Of a stretch of DNA of 64,000 nt, positions 31,500 to 43,565 are shown piece after piece (position 1 is the first letter of the stretch; each line of letters begins with the position of its first letter). The DNA is taken from NCBI GenBank assembly GCA_021234155.1, contig JAJEKV010000811.1:22600-86599 (forward strand), written 5' to 3'. Position numbers and translations under genes: made by a program. The DNA comes from Isoetes taiwanensis. Its lineage: Eukaryota > Streptophyta > Lycopodiopsida > Isoetales > Isoetaceae. A model generated the notes under the pieces. The model was not told where the DNA came from. It saw only the letters and a program-made list of their open reading frames with translations, and made no database searches.

Positions 31500-34400
31500 C
31501 GTGAAGGATAAAGTCCTCCCCGTACTAGGCATTGACTAGAGGTGCTTTCCTATCAATGCATACCTGAATGACCTCTTATCTCTCAAGGTCGTCTACTTCC
31601 ATGGGACGGAAGTAGACTTTTTAATCTACCTTCCACTCACCTATCAAGTCGATGTCGACTACTTCGGTGACGAGCCGACCCTTGCATTGCTCCATGAATT
31701 CGGGTGCTTTGCTTCTCCAAATCGATTGTAGCACCCGTGGCGTCTTTCCACTAGTAAGTCGTCCATTTCACACAAGGTATTGGAGAAATTTGGATCTTCT
31801 TGTCTTTCTTATAAGCTCTGTCAAAAGAACCTCGAGGGGCCGATTTCAAGTTTGGTGTCCGTCATTTCGAGAACTTTCGTTTGTCTCCAATACTTCCCTT
31901 CGGATTAGGGTATGCCTCTTTAGGAGACTTACATGGAAGACCCTATGGATTTTCGGATGTCTTTGGCAGGTCCAACTTGTAGGATTGGGTACCTACTCTT
32001 TTGGTTATCTGAAGGTCCAACCCATCTTGGAGCAAGCTTTTTTGCAATTGCCAAACCGAAGCTTGGCCTGCTTTATCTTGATCTTCAACACCTTGTCTCC
32101 CACCAAATTCCCTTACCGTCCTATGCTTGTCGGCTGATGCTTTTACGCACGCTTCTTGCTGCTAGGAGGTATCCTCTCACCTCCTCCACCAACTCCCTGC
32201 ATCTCAGAAAGCATTTGTCGGGAGACTTCACCTTGGACACTGGATTGTGCCAAGTATCGGGAATAAGACAACGATGCAGTAGTTGATCATAAAAGGAGAC
32301 ATCCGAGATGACTCCGCTTGGTATCTTGTTGTGGGCCGAACTCTACTAAGTGGATGAAATCATCCCACTTAGATTGCTTGTTCAAACATAGCTTCTTAAC
32401 ATATCTTCGATGATCCTATTGGTTCGCCTCCCGTCGACCATCGTTTTGCGGATGATATGCGTGCTCATGGGCGCTTCGATGCGGATGGTGGTAAATAGGT
32501 CATGTCAAAAGCACTCATGAATTTAGAGTCCCTATCGAGATTATCTCCATGGGCGGCATGCCGTGGAGTCTAAAATCTCCTTAATAAATAGGACGGCAGT
32601 ATCCAATGTTGTATCTGTTGTCCTGCACGGCACAAAGTGTGCCATCTTCGACAACTTACCGACCACCACCATCAGGACATCCTTTCCTCTTGTTGTTCTT
32701 GGGAGCCCTGTAATGAAGTCCATGCTTATGACTTCCCACTTAGCACTTGGCACTGGCAACGGCTCCAAGGCTCCTGGGATTCGAAATTGCTCTCCCTTTG
32801 TTTGCTGGCATATCTGGCACTCTCGAATGTACCTTGTTATCTGTTCTTCATGCCGGGCCAGAAGTAGCTGCTTCTAACCTTGAAGTATATCTTCATAAAC
32901 CCTGCATGCCCGGCTATGAGACTATTGTGTGTATCATGGAGGATTAGCTTCCTTACTCCTGAAGATTCTGGAACACACAATTTGTTTTTATGGTATAGCA
33001 AGTTACTCTCCTTCTTGTAGTGCCTGAACATCTCCCTTTCCTTATCAGTCCTGGCCTCCTTACAAAGACTTGCCCATACTTCTTTAAAGTCGGGATCTGT
33101 TGGCAAGGTTTCTTCGATCTTCTTGCCACACTCACTTGTGAGCATTGATATGGCATTACAGTGTGTCCTCGTCTTCAATGGCTTCCTAGAAAATGCATCT
33201 GCAACTACGTTGAGCTTGCGTGGCTTATAAATTATCTCGAAGTCATATTCTTCGAGGAATTCCATCCACCTCCTCTGTCAAATTGAGGAGTGGTTGTGTA
33301 AAAATGTATTGAAGGCTTTGATGATCCGTATCTAGCTGGAACCTTCTTCCCAACAGATAGTGCCTCCAAATTCTTAAAGCTCTTACTATAGCCAGAAGCT
33401 CCTGATCATGCGTCGGGTAGCGCTGCTCTGCGTCGTTCATCTTCTTCGAGTCATAGGCCACTACCCTCTCCTCCTGCATGAGGACTGCACCTATTGCTAT
33501 CCTGCTAGCGTCTGTCGCCACAAGCTTATCTTTGGCTGGATCTGGCAACATTAGGACTGGCGCTGTTGTCAAAGCTTCTTTCAAGGTCTCAAATGCTGTA
33601 TGGGCCTTCTTTTGCCAATGACTTGCCCAATCCTTTATCTTTCTCGCCTTGGTGAGGTCCGTCAATGGCGCTGCTACCTTGGCAAAGTTCTTGATAAACC
33701 TTCTATAATAACCTGCTAGGCCGAGGAAGCTCCTCACCTCATGGGTGTTCTTTTGTGCCGGCCAATCAATCACTGCTTCGATCTTCACAGGGTCCGTGGA
33801 TATGCCTTCTGCTGTGATCACATGCCCTGAGTACTCCACCCTTTCTGTTGCGAAGTGGCACTTGGATAGCTTCACAAAGAGTTGATGCCTTCTTAGCTTT
33901 TCAAGCACCTTTTTTAAGTGCTGGGCATGCTCCTCTAGGGACTTGCTGTAAACTAGAATATCATCAAAGAAAACTATGATGAAAGAGTCTAGGAATTCTC
34001 GAAAGACATCGTTCATGAGCCTCATGAAAGTCGCTGGAGCATTAGACAATCCAAAGAGCATTACTGTGAACTCATAGTGTCCATATCTTGTCCTGAATGC
34101 TGTCTTGTGGATGTCCTCTTCCTTGATTATGATCTGGTGATAACCTGATCTCAAATCTATCTTGGAAAAGATCTTCGCTCCTTGCAATTGGTCCATAGAT
34201 CATCTGATCTAGGCAAAGCATACTTGTTTTTGATGGTGTGCTTATTCAATTGACGATAGTCAATGCACGTCCTAAGGCTTCCATCTTTCTTCTTCACAAA
34301 AAGAATAGGCCCTCCAAAAGGAGAGACACTAGGTCTTATGAACCCTAGGTCTAGCAATTCCTGCAGTTGCTTCTTCAATTCCGTCAACTCTTCGGTCGAC

Positions 34401-35050
34401 ATTCTGTAGGGTGCCTTGCTTGTTGGCTTAGTCCCTGGCTCAAGTGCTATTTCACACTCGACTCCCCTGTAGGGTGGAAGCTGCTTAATCTCATCAGGAA
34501 ACAAGTCATGGAATTCCTTCATCAACTTCGCTATAGGCCTTGGGAGCTTGCTCAATGTTTTGGCCTCTTTCTCTTCTTTTGTTTCTTGGTCGTGAACCTC
34601 AAGTTTAAGGAGATAGGCCACTTGCATTTAAATAACTTCTCACTAGACATGCATTGCATGATTGGGGTGACTTCTTTACCTGTTATCTCAATGACCTTGC
34701 CCTTTGGTATTGTTAAGGTTACTTTTCGCTTCCCACAATCAATTATCGCTCCTGCTGGTCAAGGGTATTCCATGCCTATGATCAAGTCGTACTTGCCGAT
34801 GTTCATCACTTCGGCTCCCAGAAGTTGATCCTCTTCCCTGCTGTGTGTCGAACTGCTCCACTAGCCAAGACAACTGGCCTAGGCTTGGACTTCAAAGGCT
34901 TCAGCTTCAACATCTGTACCATCCTTGGAGAAGCAAAATTATGGGTGCTCCCCGTATCTATCAATACTATGAAAGACTTGGACTTGGCCTTTCCGGTTGT
35001 TGAAATGACTTGGTACTGACTCTCAGCGTTCTCAGTATCAATGGCAGCAA
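31500..35050 (-). pseudogene. pol polyprotein of the gypsy element, broken
   Basis: Protease has IVLIDTGSTHNFA near 34965. RT begins at about 34450 ([12 protein letters not shown]) with [20 protein letters not shown], then, after a frameshift near 34190, [20 protein letters not shown]. Its catalytic box FFDDILVYS (about 33970) is intact. RNase H follows to about 33300 and ends near 33190 with VVADAFSRK after another shift. The integrase zinc domain (HNSLIAGHAGF) is at about 32930 and the core begins with VISMDFITGLPRTTRGKDV (32700). The core is badly broken, but the C-terminal segment LKIKIKQAKLRFG, then IHRVFHVSLLKRHT (32080-31910), is readable. Confidence 0.85.
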
Positions 35051-35057
35051 AAATATG

Positions 35058-36440
35058 TCACTCACCCTGGATATAGTCTGGTGCATCGTCCTCGTCCGTG
35101 GGTGTCTCCCATCCCATCTCCGCTAATGCCGCGTTCATCACCAAGGGGCAATTGTTTGTCCTATGCCCTGGCTGGAAACACCTAAAGCACAGCTGCTTTT
35201 CAATACACTCCTGCTTCTTCTCTTTGGGAATGGATTGCAAAAATTGTTTCACCGCTTTGGAGTAGTTGGAGCCCCCTCCTTGCTCTTTGAAGGTCACCTG
35301 TTTCTTATCCTGCTTGCCAAAGTTTGCATTGCCCTGCTTCCTATAATTTGAGTTGTATTGAGGCCTGCTAACTGCTGGGCTTGCTGCTCTTGGGCTATAA
35401 CTTCCTGTGCCCTTTCCCTTATCCTGGTAATACTGTTGCCTTGGCGCATTCTCTTGGGGTCATGTACCTTGCAAGCTGACTGCCTTGGACTCTGCTTCTG
35501 ACACCGTCCTAGGGTTTATTGCTCTTACTAGCTTCCGGATCTCCTCGTTCAATCCTTCAATGTAACCCTCCACTGCGTGCCTTTCACTCAACTTCGGCAC
35601 ATAGAGCCTTAGTCTCATGAATTCTTCCGTGTACTTCTGAACTGATTTATTGCCCTGCTGCAACCTGTAAAACTGCTGCATCATGTGACACTTGTGTTCT
35701 CTTGGCATATAATGATGCTTGAATGCCTTAGCAAACTTCTTGAACCTGCAACTGTCCCTGCTTAGTCCATGTGCTTTGGCATAGCCCTTCCACTAAATCC
35801 TGGCTGCTCCTTTCAGGTTGGCTGTAGCTACTCTGCCTTTGTCCTTGTCCTTCATGCTATAGGCATTTCCATACTCTCTCATCTCATCCAACCATGCTTC
35901 TGCTTCCATTCTGGACCTGCTATCCCCTAAGAATTGCTCCAGCTTTCTTTCTTTCCATACATTGCTGAGCGCCGAGTCAACCTTCTTCTGATAGTCAGAT
36001 TGTGTCCTGCCCCTATCATGGTTTAGACCCTCCCGGTGGTCCTGTCTCTCCTCCTCCTGCTCTTCCGATCCGGAATCAGAGTCTAAACTAGAGTCGGAGG
36101 ACCCCATGCTAGGTGATCTCCTTCTCGGCTTCTCTTCCTTGGCTGAACTGCTCCCCATTGGGTGGGGTTTGGCGGTTGCACATTACGGTCATGTCCTCCT
36201 GTTCTTTTGCTCACCCGGCCAGCAATGCTCTTATCTCATGAATGTCTGTCTTAATCTGGGATAGCTCCTCTTCTGGTGTTGGTGCATCAAACTCTTAGTA
36301 CAGATTTCTTGGTCGGAATTGCCTTGGTGGAGTGCGCTCTTGCTCACCTTGTTCTTGTTCCTCAACATTCCTAGGTGCTCTAGCTGCATCCACATTAAAT
36401 TGAACTCTGATGATTAGTTCTTTGTTTCGGTTGTTGCACT
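35058..36440 (-). pseudogene. gag polyprotein of the gypsy element, broken
   Basis: It starts near 36410 with AARAPRNVEEQEQGEQER. An acidic/basic region (36160-36000) and a capsid-type segment (35990-35460) with YTEEFMRLRLYVPKLSERH follow, then the zinc knuckle CFRCFQPGHRTNNC at about 35190-35150, with all CCHC residues kept. Stops near 36300, 35795 and 35460 break the frame. Confidence 0.8.
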
Positions 36441-36577
36441 GGTTGTTTGATGATGCAATTGTGGGGGCAAAATTATATGTCAAGAAAACATAATTAAGAT
36501 CATCATTTGTATTCATGAATATAATACTATTTATACATTCAAGATATTAATCATGGAAATTGAAAACATTTTTAATT

Positions 36578-37676
36578 CTATTCTTGGAATTTCTTCAAGT
36601 AATCCGGGTTGTCCTCCAAAAATTTCTTCACTTCGGCCGTGCCAATTGTTCGCCCTAAGTTCCTCAGGATATTTGTGGCCATGCCTCCTTGGAGTGCAGT
36701 CACCAAGTCTTCAATTCTCCTCTCTGATGTATAGGCTGCAGTGACTGCCAATCTGCCCAGCCGTCTATAGGGGACTGCGAAGTCGAAGATGCTCAATGCT
36801 ATTGTTCTCTTGACAAGGATGACATGATCGATGTTTGGGGCCATACGAGCATGACTTCCGAATCCCGAGAGAGCAATGACAATAAAGACTTCTTCTTCAC
36901 CCCTTGGGCTGAATTGGCGGTGTATAACCGCTATCCTTCCATCGATGAGCAAGGGGAGGTAGAACCTGAGGGCTTTGTCATGCCCTGCCTCTTCGCCGGA
37001 ACTGAATGCTGCTCTGTGTCTTCCGGAGTACTCATCAATCGCTACTTCCACCATCTCTCTGTAATCGCGGTACATGGAAGCTGTCAGGTTGATGCTACCT
37101 TCAGCTAGTTCTGTATCTGATGCCGAGGTGCTGGGTAGGAGCGCGCTTGTTGATTTCCCTCTGATTCCCATGCGCTCCTGAATTGCTAAGAACTGCTCTT
37201 CCGAGGGCAACTCCTGCTCAGCCATCATCTGTCTGATGTCGGTGTAGGCTTCTATATCCGTTGACATCTGACCAGTGCATGTCCGGGCTTCCCTTATGCT
37301 AATGGGAAAGCCTTGTGTTTCCCGGTCGATGAAGTCGTCAAGGTCTGGTTCTTGCCGTAGGAGGTGCAGAAGTTCGTCTATTCGATAGCCCCTGTCTCAG
37401 CACTCTGGGAGGTTCTTGATGTCGTGGAGGCTTAAGTATGCCTCTCCTTGGATAATTACTGGGGTCAGATCCTATGCAAGGTGGGAGCTCTACTAGAGAA
37501 GGTCCTATCTTAGCATGGAACTCAGACATGATGTCTTGGTAGAAAGGGGTGGCATTGATGGTAGCCTCCACATCAACCTCCTTCTGGAAGACGGCAAAGA
37601 CGGAGTTGATGTCGATGTCGGCATCGGCCACATGAGTTGTGGCGCTGTACCATTGCCTAAATGCAGAGGTTGCCAT
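36578..37676 (-). pseudogene. Unrecognised protein of about 400 aa, two breaks
   Basis: ATG at 37676 opens a frame (MATSAFRQWYSATTH) 111 bases after a good TATA box. It runs through IMSEFHAKIGPSLVELPP to about 37480, where an indel shifts the frame. It continues VIIQGEAYLSLHDIKNLPEC, one stop at about 37390, then DRGYRIDELLHLL into the clean 229-codon part ending at 36578 (TALQGGMATNILRNLGRTIG, then a lysine-rich end). It is mostly helical-looking, with no signal peptide, membrane segment or zinc motif. No family was recognised. A capsid or nucleocapsid-like protein of a retroelement or virus is possible but unproven. Confidence 0.55.
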
Positions 37677-37786
37677 GGTATAAGAGCAGCTGGGGATATC
37701 AAACAGATGGGGAAGCGCCTTTGGGAGCTGGGAAATCGGCTTGGAGTGAGGAGCAAAGGTGTAGGATGCAAATGAGGGTTGTGGTC

Positions 37787-37794
37787 TATTTATA
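37787..37794 (-). promoter_or_regulatory. TATA box
   Basis: TATAAATA on the minus strand in the context CCTATAAATAGACC, 111 bases before the ATG at 37676. This matches a plant or viral pol II core promoter. Confidence 0.6.
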
Positions 37795-38126
37795 GGCAAA
37801 ACCCTAATTTTGGGAAATTTCAAAGTTGGGGAGTCCCTATGATTCTAAGGTGCTGCTATGCAATTCACAGGCTAATTATATTGAAGAGTGCATTCTAAGG
37901 ATCCTATTGCAACTTTGGAGCAAGTTAGGACAAATTAGGACAATTATGGTTATTTGGGGTCTGGGTTCGGGAACTCCTGCAAGACAGCCCTGCTCTGAGG
38001 ACCCGTGGATCAAACAGGAGAATCCGGTAGCTGTGTCACGCGGGATTTGCAAAAGAAACTAAGGAAGGGAAAGAGACAAACAAGAAAAACAAAAAGAACA
38101 ATGTAGAACACAATGAAGAGAACAAA

Positions 38127-38142
38127 ACTCTTTGATATCAAT
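38127..38142 (-). other. Degenerate tRNA-Met primer-binding site
   Basis: The minus strand reads ATTGATATCAAAGAG directly after the LTR end. It differs from TTGGTATCAGAGC by G-to-A changes, as expected for aged methylated DNA. Confidence 0.6.
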
Positions 38143-38551
38143 TGTGATACATGAGCTCTCGCAATCGAGAGAAGGCAGAAGTGAGATAAGACCAAAAACT
38201 CATCTAGCCCGTGAAGGCTAGCTCTACTCATATATATAGTACAATGGCCTTTGGCCCAACATAGATATTACGCCGGATCTTGATGAACTCTAGAAGGAGG
38301 CCTGATTTGCAGGAATGCTGGCGGTGCCTCTTGAGGTGCTTGAAGTCACGTTGACGCTGACGCTGGCGGTGACGACCCATCACTTGTCTGTCCTCGACCT
38401 CTTCGTGCCCGTGGCCTTCGTGGTCTGCTGCTTGGCTGGCGACTTGGGCTTCTGCGGGGCCTTTGACGTCTGACCTGACTGTGGATCCTTGGCCTTGACT
38501 TGGTCCATCGTGTGCATGAATAGTCCTGTATTCGGACGTACAGGACTAACA
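38143..38551 (-). repeat. 409-bp LTR of a second type
   Basis: On the minus strand it starts TGTTAGTCCTGTACG and ends CATGTATCACA. A TACTATATATATGAG promoter box lies at about 38227-38241, leaving about 90 bases of R-U5. It is unlike the LTR at 29831-30913. A purine tract GGTGGGGGGGAG abuts its start (38552-38563) and a primer site abuts its end. Only one copy is in the window. Confidence 0.7.
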
Positions 38552-38563
38552 CTCCCCCCCACC
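38552..38563 (-). other. Polypurine tract
   Basis: GGTGGGGGGGAG on the minus strand, immediately before TGTTAG of the LTR; the usual site for plus-strand priming. Confidence 0.65.
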
Positions 38564-38569
38564 AAACGA

Positions 38570-40244
38570 CACTCAGGGTGAAGAAAAGGGGGAAGTGTTT
38601 CTGATGGCAGAAACCCAGTAGTCTGAAATTCATCCTCACGAGTATGAGGGCGAGGGCTATTATGATAGTTGCCAATGAGATCTTGGCGTGTCTGAAGAGC
38701 TGCAGGAGTGTTGAGACCGATGGCAGGATGAGCGTCAATGAGAAATCCAGAGCGTACCATGTCTTCAAGGGCGCTGTGCTTCAAAGTAACAACCGGCATT
38801 CTGGGCGAGAAGGCAACCGAGTCCGGAAGGCACTGACGCTGGCATTCGGGTTGCAATAAAAGATAGGGCGCTGTCGATTTAGAGAGCTGATTAGAAGACA
38901 CTTTAAAGCAGCACAGAAGCCTGCTTGTCTATGAACTGAGGGATCCGGGGAGGTGGCAGCATTTGTCAAAAAGGTATCAAGACCGTGGACTGCATGACTT
39001 GGCGTCTGCCATCCACGCTCATTTGGGATGTAGATCCAATTTTCTGTGTGGTCCAAGGTGGCACCATTCTCCCAATTTGAGCGTCTAACAAAACGTGGAT
39101 CCCAGCGGAGGTCCGTGGAAATCTGAGGAGGAGTCCACCCAGCATGGCCGTCCAGGACCTTGGTCCAAAAGGGAAGACGCCAGTCGGAGGTGAGAAACCT
39201 TGGGCATGGAGGTACACCTAATGAAGCATATGGAGAGTGAGCCATACCCGTGGGCGTGGGCTGCTGCGCCTGCTCCCTGAATTCACGAACAAGGTCTTGA
39301 TCAAGAGCACGGCACCACTAGTCCCAATCTGAAGCAGAGAGCTGAGTATAGACAGGATGATTAATCCAACCCGTGGGTATGGTCTTGCTTTCCAGAAGGG
39401 CACGCAGTTGATTGTAGCCTCCTAAGTGCTGCATATAAATCTGTGCAAACTGAAGATCCTCAGGATGTGCTAAATTCTTCCGCACCTGTTCCAGCGTTTC
39501 TGCTTGCCACAAAGGTAAATGATGAGCAAGCTCAGGCATGTACTCTTGTCCAAGAGTGTGAGACTTATCATGATCCTGTAAATACGGGTTGGTGTCCAAT
39601 AACAACCAGTGATCATGAGGGTTGCCTTGAAAAATGCGATGTTCCAGGCAACAACCAGTATACCAGCCCCAGTGTACATGGAAGCCAATTTTTTTTACTG
39701 GTGCATACTCACACAATTATTGTGGAGCTTATCCTGCTGCCTTATGGCAGACAAAGTGGAGGACACGTATAGGCACAAGTTCTACCACGTCGGGGATCAT
39801 CATCATATAACCCCAGTAACCAACTCCCAAAGCTAAACATACACTGGCCAGGGTTTGAACCCCTGACCAAGTGATATAGGCCATCGGCTGAACAACCCGG
39901 AAGATGACCAAATCAGGATCCTCACAGTTGATTAGATCAAATACCAAGAGGGCACAGAGTAAACCTTTGTCTTCGACAGAAAGGTCCGGCCAGATCCTGA
40001 GGAAATCCGCACTCCGGAGGGGCTGTGCATTAACTTGTCCATCAGCCGCGTACCACTTGAGAAGAAAAAGGTGGCGGCATGCAACCACATAATCCAGATA
40101 ACTGGAAGGAGTGCAGAAATCCACAGGAATGCGGATAGCAATATCTATATAGCCCTCTTGTTTATTTTGTGCGTCTTCGCACAATGCCTTTGTCGGAGTT
40201 GATGTTCCGAGTCCGTAGTCGATTTTCTTTTCGAAAGTAATCAT
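38570..40244 (-). pseudogene. Unrecognised protein of about 550 aa next to the LTR, broken
   Basis: Minus-strand frames follow each other from 40244 to about 38570: a first part with DFLRIWPDLSVEDKGLL and YITWSGVQTLASVCLALGVG, then IGFHVHWGWYTGCCLEHR, then HPEDLQFAQIYMQHLGGYNQ, then FREQAQQPTPTGMAHSPYA and RWDPRFVRRSNWENGATLD, ending in DEFQTTGFLPSETLPPFLHP just before the polypurine tract. At least three stops or shifts are present. Its place directly upstream of PPT and LTR suggests a retroelement 3' reading frame. No family was recognised. Confidence 0.5.
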
Positions 40245-40317
40245 AAGAATGCACCTTGCAGATGCAAAGAAATGGTGTCAGTAAAATTTTACATGAACTT
40301 TCTCGTAAGTCATTTTT

Positions 40318-41125
40318 TAGTGAGGTATAAGTACATTTTATTTTTCTTTTTGGGTTTCTATCATTTGCAAGATTGTTATTGAAATAACTAGGAAATTTCC
40401 TTCTGCAGTTTCTGAGGTAGAAGCTATAATAGCTCATGATTTTCAGTATGTCTTTTTGTGATTGGTATTCTTGTATATACCGTTAGAGCATGATTCTTCT
40501 GATCGATGAAGTGTGCAAATTATCTGGCATTAGACATGGAAGATTTCGTTTGAGGGGCCCAACCTGGGTGTCTTCCATGCTTAGAAATTTTCCTCACGTC
40601 CCGATGTTCCATCAATCTGCCTCTTTTAATTCATGATAGTTCCAAACTCTATTCTTATGAAATAACATCTACGTTCAAGATGTAAACATTGACACAACCC
40701 CCAATAAATGTGCAGTAAGAATAGCAAAAGCCCTGAATGCCGACTTTAGGTTATACATGTTGCTGGCGAACAAATTGTTTTGCAATGGGTACCAAGAAAC
40801 ATGTAAGTATCATACTCTTATCTAACCAACACCATTTCTAATGCAAGATGATGATGCTCTTTTCATGATAATGAGGATTATGTCACTGCTAAAATTTACC
40901 GCATACTATGTTCTTCAGATGTGGCACAAGATATCATTAAGTGGCATAAATAAAGCTCCTTATGGTGAGGTACAAGTACATTTTGTTTTTACTTTCGAGG
41001 TTTCTGTCATAGCCAGTATTGTTACTAAAAATAACTGAGATATTCGCTCTGCACTTTCTGAGGCATGAACTACTGCTAATGTTTTTTGGGATGTCTTTCG
41101 ATGAATGATATTCTTGTATATACCA
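40318..41125 (+). repeat. Duplicated segment of about 165 bp
   Basis: About 165 bases at 40318-40482 recur, diverged, at 40965-41125 (GTGAGGTA.AAGTACATTTT, TTTCTGAGG and ATTCTTGTATATACC are shared). The spacing is about 645 bases. Confidence 0.8.
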
Positions 41126-42960
41126 CTCCTTACTATATACATACTCTTGCAATGTTTCTAGTTCTAATCATGAGATTACTTATATTTTTTGGCACTAGTT
41201 TTCATTTCTTTACTGCAATTTTTGTAGGAGACTGCGCATACAATACAATTGTGCCATTGATATGGGCATGTTCAATTCAGCTATTCTGCAGTTATACAAC
41301 ATTTTCACCAGTGTTTGTCCAGGAATAGTCAACTCCTTTGGCTCTTATGTCAGCTATTGAGAAAACTATCTTAGGATCAGTAAGCTCTTACCTACTCAAG
41401 ATGTGCTTATTGCTTGTATAATTGTCTTTTCTATCATGTTCTATAAAATCTATGCTCACTGCAGGAGTCTCCGGATAAGTTTTTTCACATCCTGAATGTA
41501 AGGTAAAATTTGGTCCGGTCGGCTTCTATCTAAACAAGATTCTGAATTTTCGTGCTTTTCAAGTTCTTTTGAGATGAGGACGAGCTCTTGAAGCCCCTTT
41601 TTCTTTTTGTTGGAGGTAGTGAAAGCCATCAAAGGAATCAACATGAATGTTTGTATTTAGTTTCTTTATCAAGCCTATCCTCTGAAGATGATTGCTTGCA
41701 CTGGATTCGTTATTTTTGGTTCTTACGTTGTTGCTCTCAAGGATCTGGCTCCAAATGCTGAAGAACTATGGGCTATATTTACAAGCATCTGTGCCATTTG
41801 ATGAGATTAAGATGCTTAGCTAGTCTAGATCCTTACAAAATGAAATACTAAAAAAAAAGCAACCCGTGAATTTTTACAAAGAGCTGCGGGGATATATATC
41901 TTTCTAATATAGGCTCAATGATGAAGTGCATCCGATTGTAAAAAAAACTCCAAAATCCAACTTTTTGTTGAAAGAGCGGGATGACACTTTCCAATGCCAG
42001 CTCCAGGTATGTGTTTATGGATTCCTTCGATTCCAAGGTTTGCTTCAGTTAACACGCGGAACAGGCAGAAGATTAACCTCAAAGGAGCCAGAAGAATGCA
42101 AAGTTCCTGGGCTTTTGGAGGCCTATCCTTAAGCGACCATCTTCCAAGCTTTGGCATGTTTAAGGGAGAGCTGCTTCCTGGAGGGAACGACATCATCGGA
42201 TAAATGCCAGATTTGTATCATGTGCAGCCGACCATAGTTTTTTGGCAGGGATACTCATGACAAGTTAAGGAATTAAGTGAAGCATATAATAAGCATGATA
42301 TAGAGTGACCTGCAACTGAAGCAAGGCAACAACAGGGAGGCGGGAAGACCAGATAAAATGTTTGTAAGCCATGTTCTTTACCTTGCATTTTTTTTCTTTT
42401 TAGCAAAAAATCGTGTATTCAGCCTTTATCTTGATTATTTCCAATATTCCTGTACTAGATTTCCCATAGATAGCAAGCACTAAAGATGGCATGTATTATA
42501 GGATCCTGGATTATACACGGCCACACGGTTTTTATGCAGAGAGATCAGATCTGTGGCAATAGCAGAGGTTGCAACTGCTCTTCCAGTGGCATGTGTAGTA
42601 ATTGATATTTTAAAAATAATGTGCAGTTATTAGATAAGAGTTTCTTGTTGACAATTCTATCTTGCTGTGTAGGCAGTTGGTCGCTGGACAGAAGACTGCA
42701 TGGGTTAACCATTATGTTAATCATATAGCACCAGCTCTCATTATTTGTTCTGGTGAACTCATCTTACAATGGCAGTCCATTGTTACTATAAGCTTAGTTT
42801 TTATGCCAACAAGTAGCTTGTAAATTGTTTTATTTTTCTTGTTATGCTGCAGCTAACATGGCAGCATACTACGTTGCAAGTGACCATACTATTATGGAGC
42901 GTGCAAGATCAAGCTCATGTAATGCTATAAGAGCTCAACAAAAGGCTTAATCCGCCCCAC
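40690..42960 (+). pseudogene. Exon-like remnants, possibly of a membrane protein
   Basis: Several short open stretches look like exons with splice-like borders. One near 40715-40800 includes IHVAGEQIVLQWVPRN and a donor GTAAGT. Another at 41229-41380 follows TTTTTGTAG and includes a hydrophobic YNCAIDMGMFNSAILQLYN. 41690-41800 includes MIACTGFVIFGSYVVALKDL. 42548-42620 is RSVAIAEVATALPVACVV. A tail at 42855-42950 ends SSSCNAIRAQQKA and stop. Frames do not join cleanly and no family is convincing; a transporter gene relic is a guess. Confidence 0.25.
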
Positions 42961-43379
42961 AACCGACAACTAAAGCTTTTAGTATGGAGCTTTAGGGGTG
43001 CATGCATATGATATATACATAAAGTTGGGAATGGGAAACGACAACTATTCTGGTGCCATTAGTTTGCCTCGCCCACTTGTTTGAATGTCTCCTCTTTGTT
43101 TTTATCATATGGATTGTGGATTGGTCTGGTGTTTCATCTATTTTCAATCTTGCAACTCCAGATTATATGGATCTTATGTAATAGAATGGGATTGGATACA
43201 CTGTCTCACATCTGATATAAATATTACAAATATTGATTATATTTGATACAATTATGGACTAACTTGTAACAATATGCAACATTATACTTGACATTAGTAA
43301 TGATACAATCATAACCTCCACGTGGTATTATATGTGGCATTGTCAATGATGCCACATCTGATACTAATCATGTTAGAAA
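42961..43379. other. Intergenic DNA, nothing seen
   Basis: AT-rich, no supported feature. Confidence 0.4.
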
Positions 43380-43565
43380 AGATGATACAAAGGATAATGC
43401 TCGTGTTGACATTATAAATCATTTAATCATAGCCATACGGGTGATACTATAGGTGACACTATTATAGCACACGTGGTGACATTATGATTGATTTAATTAT
43501 AGCAATACATGAGATTCTATAAGTCATTTAATTATAGCAATACACGTGACATTATAAATGATAAC
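43380..43565. repeat. Degenerate minisatellite
   Basis: Words such as GACATTATAAAT, CATTTAATTATAGCAATACA and CACGTGACATTAT recur three to four times with a spacing near 40-50 bases. Confidence 0.6.

Larger units (their letters stand above)
29831..36430 (-). mobile_element. Ty3/gypsy retrotransposon, one LTR seen
   Basis: The minus strand carries gag with an intact zinc knuckle, protease, RT, RNase H and integrase, then the polypurine tract and 3' LTR. The PPT and LTR-start layout and the protein order fit the plant chromovirus group (Tekay/Del-like), an inference. A weak tRNA-Met-like primer site (ATCAGAG on the minus strand) lies near 36410-36420. No 5' LTR matching 29831-30913 follows it; unrelated broken genes begin within 160 bases. 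Confidence 0.8.

Noticed and set aside
31652-32286. Plus-strand frames of 161 and 117 codons.
   Set aside because: They lie opposite the readable integrase C-terminal region of the gypsy element and are its shadows.
34367-34828. A 153-codon plus-strand frame.
   Set aside because: Antisense to the RT and protease-RT linker of the minus-strand gypsy pol.
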